Below the pieces are notes generated by a model. The model did not search any database. It was not told the DNA's origin and was given only the letters and a program-made list of their open reading frames with translations. Both the position numbers and the translations under genes were made by a program. Shown in pieces: positions 7,497 through 14,993 of a stretch of DNA of 18,183 nt; the first letter of the stretch is position 1; every line of letters begins with the position of its first letter. The stretch comes from CAYUNW01 sp964446235 (GTDB lineage: Bacteria; Patescibacteriota; Microgenomatia; 2-02-FULL-39-11), in contig CAYUNW010000016.1 of NCBI GenBank assembly GCA_964446235.1, forward strand, positions 1 to 18,183, given 5' to 3'.

Positions 7497-8732
7497 ATGA
7501 AAAAATTACCGCCAATAACCAAAATCCCAAAGGAATATTTCAAGACTATCAGCTCATTTATACCCATAAAAGAACCTAAATTGAAAAAAGACAAAATATT
7601 ACCGGTCTGTAAGCCAGATCTATCCGGAAACGAAAAGAAATACCTAAACCTTGCATTTGATTCCTCCTGGATATCGTCTACAGGCGATTTCGTGAAAAAA
7701 TTTGAGGAAGATTTTGCCAGAATTGTATCCCAGACAAAATATGCTGTGGCGACAAACAGTGGTACTACAGCACTGCATCTGGCTTTGAGCGCTTTGGGTA
7801 TTGGAAAAGGTGATGAAGTGATATTGCCTTGTTTCACCATGATCGCCACGATAAATGCGGTGACCTATTGCGGGGCAAAGCCGGTCCTGGTAGATGCCGA
7901 TAAGGATACCTGGAATATTGACGTGACACAAATTGAAAAGAAAATCACCTCCAAAACCAAAGCGATAATTGCTGTTCATGTATACGGTTTGGTTGCCGAT
8001 ATGCCACGTTTGCAAAAGATTGCCGGAAAATATGGTTTATGGCTTGTGGAAGATGCGGCGGAAGCTCATGGCGCGGAATGTCTGGGGAAAAGAGCAGGTA
8101 GTTGGGGAGACGTGGGTTGTTTTTCATTTTACGCAAATAAAATAATTGCTACCGGAGAAGGCGGTATGGTGGTGACAAACAATAAAGATATCTATCAAAG
8201 ATGCCGACGATTGGTAAACCAAGGAGTGACACCAGGAGGGCATTTTTGGCATGAATTAATAGGGTTTGGCTACAGAATGACCAATCTGCAGGCGTCATTG
8301 GGCGTGGCTCAAACAGAAAGAATTTCTGAGAATGTTTCAAAAAAACGTCGGAATGCCCAAAGATACAGCGAATTTCTTAAATATATTAAAGGACTGATTT
8401 TACCTACTGAACCTAAAGGTTATAAAAATGTGTATTGGATGTATGGGATATGTGTGCAGAAGGATGAATTCGGAATTGACAGGGATATGCTTCGGAAAAA
8501 ACTTGCCGATGAGGGTATAGAAACCAGAACTTTTTTCATACCGCTGCATTTCCAGCCGGTTTATTTTGAACAGTTTAAAGGCCAAAGGTATCCGGTGACA
8601 GAGATGTTGTCGCGAGACGGCTTATATCTTCCATCTTATGTCGATTTAACTTTGCCAGAAATAAAGTTTATTTCGGACACTATAAAAAATTCCGTAAAAT
8701 CAAAAAAAAGTAAAAATAAACCAACAGGATGA
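7497..8732 (+). CDS. DegT/DnrJ/EryC1-type sugar aminotransferase, perosamine-synthase-like
   Basis: A 411-residue PLP enzyme of the DegT/DnrJ/EryC1/StrS family. ATNSGTTALHLAL (85-97) is the cofactor phosphate region, VEDAAEAHGA (184-193) places Asp186 against the pyridine nitrogen, and FYANKIIATGEGG (211-223) gives Lys215 as the PLP lysine. The last motif and HELIGFGYRMTNLQA are most like GDP-perosamine synthases, which aminate a 4-keto-6-deoxyhexose to make an amino sugar. The family core starts near residue 34 (ILPVCKPDLSGNEK), so there is a Lys/Pro-rich N-terminal extension of about 33 residues with no later ATG to replace it. It lies between two GT-C-like paralogs, 4 bp after the first and overlapping the second by 4 bp. 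GATAAT at 7480-7485, 11 bp before the ATG, could be an internal promoter. Exact sugar unknown. Confidence 0.9.
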   Translation: MKKLPPITKIPKEYFKTISSFIPIKEPKLKKDKILPVCKPDLSGNEKKYLNLAFDSSWISSTGDFVKKFEEDFARIVSQTKYAVATNSGTTALHLALSALGIGKGDEVILPCFTMIATINAVTYCGAKPVLVDADKDTWNIDVTQIEKKITSKTKAIIAVHVYGLVADMPRLQKIAGKYGLWLVEDAAEAHGAECLGKRAGSWGDVGCFSFYANKIIATGEGGMVVTNNKDIYQRCRRLVNQGVTPGGHFWHELIGFGYRMTNLQASLGVAQTERISENVSKKRRNAQRYSEFLKYIKGLILPTEPKGYKNVYWMYGICVQKDEFGIDRDMLRKKLADEGIETRTFFIPLHFQPVYFEQFKGQRYPVTEMLSRDGLYLPSYVDLTLPEIKFISDTIKNSVKSKKSKNKPTG

Positions 8733-10345
8733 ATCCGTTGACGCATTTTATCGGTTTTGGCGATGTTTATACGCATATCTGGAACCTTTGGTATTTCCAT
8801 CAATCCGTAATGAGCGCAAGATTAGGGGATTTAATTCATTCTAAGGCAATATTTTTTCCAAATGGCGCATCTTTTATCAATTCCTTATATATTTTCAACG
8901 GACTTATTTCATACCCTGTATATTTACTTTTCGGTAGTATTGCTGCTTATAATTTTGTAGTTTTGTTTGCAACAGTGACTACATTTATAGGGATTTTTAT
9001 GTTTTTGAAGCTACTTACAAACGATAAAACCGCATCAATAATCGCTGCATTTTTTTATACTTTCAGTTTTCATAGACTGATGCGATTATTTAACGGTCAG
9101 TTGCCCGAATATAGCGCGCAGTGGGTGGGATTTTTCCTTTTCTTTTTTTTCCAAAGATTCCAATTCGGTAAGGGCAAGAAAAACTTGTTTATGGCTGTAG
9201 GGTTTTTTGTCTTAGAAGCTTATACAGATTACAGGACATTTATCATTTTGGCTTTGATGACTTTTTTTCTTTTTATACATTTTGCATATCAGTATCAGCT
9301 AAAGTCCAGAATCAAAAGATATCTGAAAGATACGCTTTTTTTCACAGGTCTTACTTTGATGATGATTTTTCCCTTAATTTTACTTACCAGGAGTTTCTTT
9401 GGATTTTCATATAAACCTGATCTAGTTGACAGGCAAATTATTGACAATTTAATGTCGGCAGACTTGAGCGGATTTTTTATGGTAGTTAGAAGGCCAATTT
9501 CCGTATATCTGGGCTGGTTTACGCTTGTTTTGTGCAGTATTTATTTATTTTTTTCAAAGAAGTCCCCAAAAGAGTTTGTAATGGTTAAACTATGGCTTTA
9601 TATCGGTGGATTTTTCCTCCTTTTATCGATGGGGCCGTCTATTAAATTTTTCGGGACGAAGATTTATTCAGGCATTCTCATGCCATATAACATTCTAACC
9701 AAAATACCTCCTTTGGAACTTTTCCATATACCTCACCGTTTCATTCTAGGGGTCAATTTGGCGCTGGCTGTATTAGCTACAATGAGCCTAAAACAAATAA
9801 TTGGCAGATTAGACAAAAAATATCATATTTTTTTGATAACCGGATTTTTATTTTTGGGGATGTGGCAAAATAAGGCAGCTTTCGGATTTTTCCAAATCAA
9901 TACATACCGTCATACTGCATTGCTTGAGAGACTTAAATCTGGGGAATACGGTTCTGTCATGCAGATACCTTTGGGATATCATGATTCATTCAGAAGCTTT
10001 AAGTTGACAGATGAAACACAGGAAAATAAGGAAGCGATTTTCGATCAGATTTATCACAATAAACCATTGATAGGCGGTTGGATGACTTATATTGATAATA
10101 AAAGTTTTTCCTGGTTTGAAAACCAGCCGTTACTTCAAAAAATCATCAATTGTCAGAACAATAATGACTGCATGCCTTTTTCAATGGAAGAGATGGTTGT
10201 TTTGACAGATGTATTTAAATTGAAATACATCTACTTTTATGATTTTTCAAAATACCAAAGTCTTTTGGAGACATTTCGCAAATCTTATCAGGATAGGATT
10301 GAAGAATATATTGATGGTGAAAATCTGCTTATATATTTAATTTAA
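8729..10345 (+). CDS. GT-C-like polytopic membrane protein, paralog 2
   Basis: A 538-residue paralog of the gene at 5873. It starts MNPLTHFIGFGDVYTHIWNL, again with Asp12 and no first helix; an in-frame TAA at 8717 blocks extension. Shared landmarks are IFFPNGAS, AAYN, RLFNGQLPEYSAQWVGF, IPLGYHDSF, KPLIGG and Cys475-x5-Cys481 followed by a KLKYIY strand. About ten membrane helices precede a soluble C-terminal domain that should lie outside the membrane. The ATG overlaps the aminotransferase stop (ATGA), making it the last gene of the operon that starts at 4456. Its stop is only 5 bp from the stop of the opposing gene B1, leaving no room for a hairpin terminator. It is probably a glycosyltransferase or a related glycan-handling protein; acceptor and donor are unknown. 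Confidence 0.7.
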   Translation: MNPLTHFIGFGDVYTHIWNLWYFHQSVMSARLGDLIHSKAIFFPNGASFINSLYIFNGLISYPVYLLFGSIAAYNFVVLFATVTTFIGIFMFLKLLTNDKTASIIAAFFYTFSFHRLMRLFNGQLPEYSAQWVGFFLFFFFQRFQFGKGKKNLFMAVGFFVLEAYTDYRTFIILALMTFFLFIHFAYQYQLKSRIKRYLKDTLFFTGLTLMMIFPLILLTRSFFGFSYKPDLVDRQIIDNLMSADLSGFFMVVRRPISVYLGWFTLVLCSIYLFFSKKSPKEFVMVKLWLYIGGFFLLLSMGPSIKFFGTKIYSGILMPYNILTKIPPLELFHIPHRFILGVNLALAVLATMSLKQIIGRLDKKYHIFLITGFLFLGMWQNKAAFGFFQINTYRHTALLERLKSGEYGSVMQIPLGYHDSFRSFKLTDETQENKEAIFDQIYHNKPLIGGWMTYIDNKSFSWFENQPLLQKIINCQNNNDCMPFSMEEMVVLTDVFKLKYIYFYDFSKYQSLLETFRKSYQDRIEEYIDGENLLIYLI

Positions 10346-10350
10346 GTAAA

Positions 10351-11862
10351 TCAGAAATATTCCTGGAGTGGAAGAATTTCCTTATTCAATTTTTCCTGTT
10401 GATTTTGTCTATACTGTTTTTGCCAGTTTTTCAGTTTCAGTTTCAATTCTTTTACGATTTCGGGTTTATCTGGGGCGATATTTATTTTTTCCAACGGATC
10501 GTTCTCGAGATCATACAATTCTTCATCGGAAATTAAAATTGGCTTACCGGTAAGTCCTTTGAATACGGAGATTTTTTCCAGTACATTTTTGGAACTTCTT
10601 TCAATATACTTCCATCTTTCGGTTCTGACAGCCGAGTCAAAGTTGGTTTGGAAGACATCAATGCCAAATTTTTTTCTCCATTCTTCTATTTGGTTATTAT
10701 CCATAGTGATATACTCCCAGGTTGGGGATCTTTCGATAAATACATTATCATCCTCAGGTGGTTTTTCCCCGCATATGTATTCGGTAAGACTTGATCCTTG
10801 TGTTTGAAGAGGAGCGCTACGACCGATTAAATTAAGAACTGTTGGTAAGATATCGACTGTACTTGCCAATTTATCGATTAATCCGGTATTTTTTTTATAC
10901 GGCAGAAGAAATAATAGGGGAGTATGTACAGTATTTTTCAGGATGTCATAATGGATAAAATATCCGTATTCATAAAGGCTTTCCCCATGTTCCGAAGTCA
11001 GAATAATAATTGATTTTTCCGTAAGTTTTTTTGCCTCAAGGAGTTTATAAAAATAATTCAAATATTTATCAAATTCCCTAACCCCATTGTCATAATTGTC
11101 TATTACATATTTGATATCATTCTTTGTAATGGGGATTTTTCTACCGTCCGAAGCATAATAATTATCCTGATAGATTCTATTGAAAGTTTTTGAATCAAGA
11201 CTGTTGTTTTTAAAAAAGCCATTGTACTTAGGGTCTGAAAAAATGTTTATTTCGTGGTTGTCGTATGGCCAGTGTATTGTGCTTACGGTTAGCCAAAGGA
11301 AAAATTGCTTATCTTTTAATTTTTCCAGCTCTTTATCTACCAGTTTTTTTCTTGGAAGTTTACGCGGTTGGGTAAAGACGTACCTGTCAAAACCTCTATA
11401 AAAACTTTCTTTATCTGGTGTATCGATATATTCAGGTGAAGATGTAATAGCTTGCGTATAATAGCCTTCTTTTTTAAGAATTTGAGCCATAGTTAACTTA
11501 TCTTGAGCAAGTTTGGGGAAGAAGTTTCTTACTCCGATGGAGGAAGGATAGAGAGATGTAAAAAGGGACAGTTGGGTAATTGGGGTTAAATATGATGTAG
11601 TAAAATAATTTTTAAACAAATATCCTTTTGAACTTAAACTGTCAAGGAAAGGCGTGGTATCCCTTTCATATCCCAAAGCACCGATATGGGAAGCGTTGAG
11701 GCTGTCAATACTGATAAGGATAATATTACAATCAGTACAGATTAAATTTTTTACACAACTTGCCAAAGTTTCTTTTTTTTCAATGCGGTTTGAAAATATA
11801 TATGCAACTCCTATAAAAAAAATAAAAATTACCGTATAAAATAATAAACGTGACTTTTTCAT
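10351..11862 (-). CDS. Alkaline-phosphatase-superfamily ('sulfatase') membrane-anchored protein B1
   Basis: A 503-residue protein of the sulfatase-like branch (Pfam Sulfatase type). The ATG at 11862 is chosen because it gives a membrane anchor (residues 4-23); the frame is open further upstream but only as antisense-free overlap with gene A1 in another frame. Cys36-x5-Cys42-x2-Cys45 precedes ISIDSLNASHIGALGYERDT, where Asp53 is the expected metal ligand. The nucleophile position, Cys or Ser in true sulfatases, is Thr93 (TPITQLSLFTSLYP). His197 (IHWPYD) is kept. The usual SDHGE reads SEHGE (Glu291, His292). Thr points to a phospho- or other group transferase, as in LtaS and EptA, rather than a formylglycine sulfatase. 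The domain lies outside the membrane. It follows A1 by 4 bp, with GGAG inside the A1 end 18 bp before the start. It ends in QEYF, like B2. Confidence 0.75.
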   Translation of the reverse strand: MKKSRLLFYTVIFIFFIGVAYIFSNRIEKKETLASCVKNLICTDCNIILISIDSLNASHIGALGYERDTTPFLDSLSSKGYLFKNYFTTSYLTPITQLSLFTSLYPSSIGVRNFFPKLAQDKLTMAQILKKEGYYTQAITSSPEYIDTPDKESFYRGFDRYVFTQPRKLPRKKLVDKELEKLKDKQFFLWLTVSTIHWPYDNHEINIFSDPKYNGFFKNNSLDSKTFNRIYQDNYYASDGRKIPITKNDIKYVIDNYDNGVREFDKYLNYFYKLLEAKKLTEKSIIILTSEHGESLYEYGYFIHYDILKNTVHTPLLFLLPYKKNTGLIDKLASTVDILPTVLNLIGRSAPLQTQGSSLTEYICGEKPPEDDNVFIERSPTWEYITMDNNQIEEWRKKFGIDVFQTNFDSAVRTERWKYIERSSKNVLEKISVFKGLTGKPILISDEELYDLENDPLEKINIAPDKPEIVKELKLKLKNWQKQYRQNQQEKLNKEILPLQEYF

Positions 11863-11917
11863 ATTTTCACTGACAAATTTCTCCATATACCGGCAGGCAA
11901 TCCTTATCCCACGGTCC
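11863..11917. repeat. Internal copy of a 55-bp perfect direct repeat
   Basis: Identical base for base to 18129-18183. It covers the last 16 codons and stop of A1 plus the GGAG that may serve gene B1. The identity breaks off sharply at its left edge, where the B1 and B2 signal-anchor regions have little in common. Confidence 0.95.
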
Positions 11918-13225
11918 ATCAATATCGGTACCCATGTCTTGCAGGTGTTTTTTGAGTTTAGTGTCCAGTTCATAAGCAAGCTTAAGGTTATCGTTATAGA
12001 CATTTTTGCTTTCCGAGGGGTCATCTTTGAGGTGATACAATTCTTTCTCTCCAGTATCCATGGTCAGGATATACTTCCAGCCGTCGGCAGTCCTTATGCC
12101 TCTTTTGTGGGTATAGTTACGGTAGTCAGTTTCCATAAAGGCATCCCTTGGTTCATCTTCCTTTCCATCAATAAGGTTTAAAAGGCTTTTGCCTCTTATT
12201 TGGGACTGGTACTGGTCTGTGGTTTTAAGACCCAGTAAGTCAATTATGGTAGGGGCAACATCTATCAGTCTTACCTGGTTGTCCACTCTTTTTCCTTTGG
12301 GCAGATTAGGTCCTGAGATGACCAAAGGGACATGGACCAGTTCATCATAGAGAGTATGCCCATGGTCAAACCTTTGGTGTTCATAAAACTCTGTTCCATG
12401 GTCTGAAAGGACTATCACTATAGTCTTATCCGATACTCCCAGCTTATCAAACTCCTCAAAGAATTTGGCTACCCTGTCGTCAGCATCCCTGATTTTTGAG
12501 TCATAGACCAGACGCCAGAAGGCGACTTCGTTTTCGTTAAGAGAATTAATTGGATAAAGTGAATTCTGTTTGAGGGTTTTTAATTCGCTTATTGTACCCT
12601 TAAATCGGTTGTTTTCTGGTAGATGGGCATCGAATATATATTTACCCGATGCATCATTCAGCCAATAAATATTATCTGATTGCAAATATAAAAAAAATTT
12701 TTTGCGGAAGTTGATTTTAAGCCAACTTAATGCATCAGAAAAATTCAATTCTTTTGTCTGGTTGTTTTGATGTTCCTGATAAATATCAAAACCTTTGTTT
12801 AGACCATAATCAGTTCTGTAATTTGGATTTGTAGTAGAGGCAGCCGTAAGATATCCGTTGTCTTTCAAAATTTGGGCAAGAGTATGATAAGAAGAAAAAG
12901 TAAGAATTTTTTTATCAATATCATTGAGCTGATGTTCTGAAGGGAAGAGGCCGGTGAAGATGCTAATACCAGACGGAAAGGTCCAGCTTGATGGGGATAT
13001 TGCGTTGGAAAACGATACGCCTTGTTCTGCAATTATATCGATTGTCGGTGTAGTATCGCGGTTGTATCCCAAATGAAATACTTTTTTTGCCTGAAGTCCA
13101 GTCAGATTTATAATTACCAAATTACAATTCAAACAGACCTTATTGAAGTTTTTTTTGGACGTATTAAATAAGAGATCTGTTGCAATGATTGCTAAAAGAC
13201 TAAAAAAAATCAGATTCAATTTCAT
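11867..13225 (-). CDS. Alkaline-phosphatase-superfamily ('sulfatase') membrane-anchored protein A1, degenerate metal site
   Basis: A 452-residue sulfatase-like protein with an N-terminal anchor (residues 3-20), then Cys31-x2-Cys34. The first strand reads VIINLTGLQAKKVFHLGYNRDTTP in two parts; Thr42 stands where the metal-binding Asp (IDS/IDA) is expected. The nucleophile position is Thr82 (SSWTFPSGISIFTG). The second metal motif is intact: SDHGTEF (Asp275, His276), and DHGHTLYDELVHVPL follows the family closely. The usual catalytic HxPY is replaced by IYWLND. The C-terminus GPWDKDCLPVYGEICQ has Cys443 and Cys451. It is the first gene of the leftward A1-B1 pair. It has a good promoter (TTTACT, 17 bp, TATAAT; 13270 to 13242) and a GGAG 10 bp before the ATG. 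It may be a pseudoenzyme, a binding protein or an enzyme with altered metal needs. Confidence 0.75.
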   Translation of the reverse strand: MKLNLIFFSLLAIIATDLLFNTSKKNFNKVCLNCNLVIINLTGLQAKKVFHLGYNRDTTPTIDIIAEQGVSFSNAISPSSWTFPSGISIFTGLFPSEHQLNDIDKKILTFSSYHTLAQILKDNGYLTAASTTNPNYRTDYGLNKGFDIYQEHQNNQTKELNFSDALSWLKINFRKKFFLYLQSDNIYWLNDASGKYIFDAHLPENNRFKGTISELKTLKQNSLYPINSLNENEVAFWRLVYDSKIRDADDRVAKFFEEFDKLGVSDKTIVIVLSDHGTEFYEHQRFDHGHTLYDELVHVPLVISGPNLPKGKRVDNQVRLIDVAPTIIDLLGLKTTDQYQSQIRGKSLLNLIDGKEDEPRDAFMETDYRNYTHKRGIRTADGWKYILTMDTGEKELYHLKDDPSESKNVYNDNLKLAYELDTKLKKHLQDMGTDIDGPWDKDCLPVYGEICQ

Positions 13226-13335
13226 TTTGCCACTGCTCCAAATTATAAAGTATCAAATCAATAGAGTAAAAGGCACATTGTTGGTTATAATTCAGACAGC
13301 TATAATTATTTCAATTTCTATATAATTATAAAAAT
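13226..13335. promoter_or_regulatory. Divergent promoters of the A1-B1 unit and the GT-C 3-4 unit
   Basis: This 110-bp gap serves two opposite units. Leftward: TTTACT (13270 to 13265), 17-bp spacer, TATAAT (13247 to 13242), then GGAG 10 bp before the ATG at 13225. This is the best complete promoter and ribosome-binding site in the window. Rightward: two perfect TATAAT boxes, at 13301-13306 and 13321-13326. The second ends 9 bp before the ATG at 13336, which would make the message nearly leaderless. TTGTTG at 13278-13283 lies 17 bp before the first box. Confidence 0.5.
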
Positions 13336-14928
13336 ATGAATCTGATAACCGATTTTTTTGGTACGCATGATGCTTATAGTTTTGTTTGGTATATTTGGCA
13401 TACCCATGAAGCTATAAGAAACTTGAATTTTCAAAAGATATTTTTTACCGATCTTATGTTTTATCCTTATGGTGTAGATTTAAAGTTTGATTTGTTTTTT
13501 TTGTATTCTATCGTGTCTTATCCAGTTTACTTTTTTTTCGGGCCGTTTGCATCTTATAACTTCATAATGATACTGACCTTTATTTTCACTTTTTGGGGAA
13601 TGTATCTTTTCTTAAAACTTTTAACATCCAATAAGCATGCGGCAATAATTGGAGCCTTGATGTTTACATTTTCCGGTTATAGAGTCCAAAGACTGATGAT
13701 GGGCCATATGGATCTTATAAGTACCCAAGGGATCGGATTTTTTCTTTACTTCGGCTATAAATATTTTTATAAATCCCGCAGAAACAAATATTTAATCGGG
13801 ATGATCGCTACTTTTATCCTTCAGGCATATACGGAATATCGGATGTTTTTGATACTTTGCTTCATAGCCGGGTATTTTTTTATCGGTGAGTTTTTCAGGG
13901 AATGGAATCGAAAACGCCTGTCGCAATTTTTCAGACTTTTTATGAAATTTATAGTATCTGTAGTCGTCGGAATTTTGCCGTTGATTTATTTGTATATACC
14001 GGTTTTGACTTATGATATCAGGCAGGATCAGTTTGATATGGAGGATATCAGAATCAGAAGATCCGTAGATTTGACTGAATTGGTAGTGCCTTGGACAAAC
14101 AGCGCCCAATTTTTGGGATGGCTGACTTTGGCTTTGTCGTTATGGTATTTATTATTTGCCGTCAAAAAATACCAGGAAAAGAGAGTTGTCATATTTTGGG
14201 GCTTATTTGCAGTCTTTTTTTTCCTGGTAATGCTTGGTCCGAGTATAGTATATGAAGGAAGAGTACTTTTGAGTCCTCCGATAATGCCATTTTTGATGAT
14301 GATGAAAATGCCGGTTTTGAAGTTTTTGCACGTACCGAAGAGATTTACTGTCATGGTGTTTTTTTACCTTTCTTTAGTTATTTCTTTTGCCTATATGCAT
14401 ATAGAAAAAAAACTTGTACCTCTATTAAAACCGATATTTTTTTCGGTTATGGCGGTACTTGTGGTCGTCCAATACACTGCATTTGTCCCGATGATTTTCA
14501 ATCGCGCAGAAAGCAATAGACTATTTGAAACCATAAAAAATGGTGGAAAAGGGTCTGTTTTAGTGATCCCTTTTGGTTATTATGACGCTTTTGCCCGAGA
14601 TACCAAATACAACCAGCAAAAAACCATGCTTTATCAACTGTTTTATAAAAAACCGATGCTAAACGGATATGTGACTTTCCAGATAGGTGATTTATATGAA
14701 AAATTCATAAATGATAGTGTTTTACAAAAAATCATTGCCTGTCAGGAACATACGGATTGCAACGAATTTACGGATGATGACAAAACACATTTGGAGGACA
14801 AATACCATTTGAAATATATTTATATATCCGAGAGTGGTCGATATCCTCAGATGGAAACTTTTTTCTCGGATAATTTCCCCAAGGCAATAAAAGATAGAGT
14901 GGATGATAATATATTGTTGGTGCTTTGA
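13336..14928 (+). CDS. GT-C-like polytopic membrane protein, paralog 3
   Basis: A 530-residue paralog starting MNLITDFFGTHDAYSFVWYI: Asp12 once more lies at the very N-terminus and no first helix exists. Landmarks are MFYPYGVDL, ASYN, RLMMGHMDLISTQGIGF, HVPKRF, IPFGYYDAF and Cys469-x5-Cys475 followed by HLKYIY. The GHMDL motif is the form usual in related GT-C-like proteins (GH-x-DL), whereas paralogs 1 and 2 have GQ. It is most similar by eye to paralog 4 (shared THDAYSF/TNDAYSF, LMMGH, DLISTQG), suggesting a younger duplication. TATAAT ends 9 bp before the ATG. Likely function is extracytoplasmic sugar transfer; no substrate can be inferred. Confidence 0.7.
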   Translation: MNLITDFFGTHDAYSFVWYIWHTHEAIRNLNFQKIFFTDLMFYPYGVDLKFDLFFLYSIVSYPVYFFFGPFASYNFIMILTFIFTFWGMYLFLKLLTSNKHAAIIGALMFTFSGYRVQRLMMGHMDLISTQGIGFFLYFGYKYFYKSRRNKYLIGMIATFILQAYTEYRMFLILCFIAGYFFIGEFFREWNRKRLSQFFRLFMKFIVSVVVGILPLIYLYIPVLTYDIRQDQFDMEDIRIRRSVDLTELVVPWTNSAQFLGWLTLALSLWYLLFAVKKYQEKRVVIFWGLFAVFFFLVMLGPSIVYEGRVLLSPPIMPFLMMMKMPVLKFLHVPKRFTVMVFFYLSLVISFAYMHIEKKLVPLLKPIFFSVMAVLVVVQYTAFVPMIFNRAESNRLFETIKNGGKGSVLVIPFGYYDAFARDTKYNQQKTMLYQLFYKKPMLNGYVTFQIGDLYEKFINDSVLQKIIACQEHTDCNEFTDDDKTHLEDKYHLKYIYISESGRYPQMETFFSDNFPKAIKDRVDDNILLVL

Positions 14929-14993
14929 CAAAAAGTGTATTGCGACCAAAAACAGTTTAGTTATTTCTATTGAGATTTTGTAAATAATTATTT
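14929..14993 (+). promoter_or_regulatory. Gap between GT-C paralogs 3 and 4
   Basis: This 65-bp gap has no ribosome-binding site or hairpin. AATAAT (14983-14988) could be a weak -10, but it ends only 5 bp before the ATG. Read-through from paralog 3 is equally possible. Confidence 0.2.

Noticed and set aside
4456..8732. UGA recoded as glycine, as in some CPR lineages
   Set aside because: TGA forms the stops in the ATGA overlaps at 5181, 5876 and 8732, exactly where the protein families end.
11863..12024. Longer N-terminus for protein B1 starting at 12024
   Set aside because: The extra 54 residues lie wholly within the end of A1 in another frame, look non-protein-like and precede the real membrane anchor.
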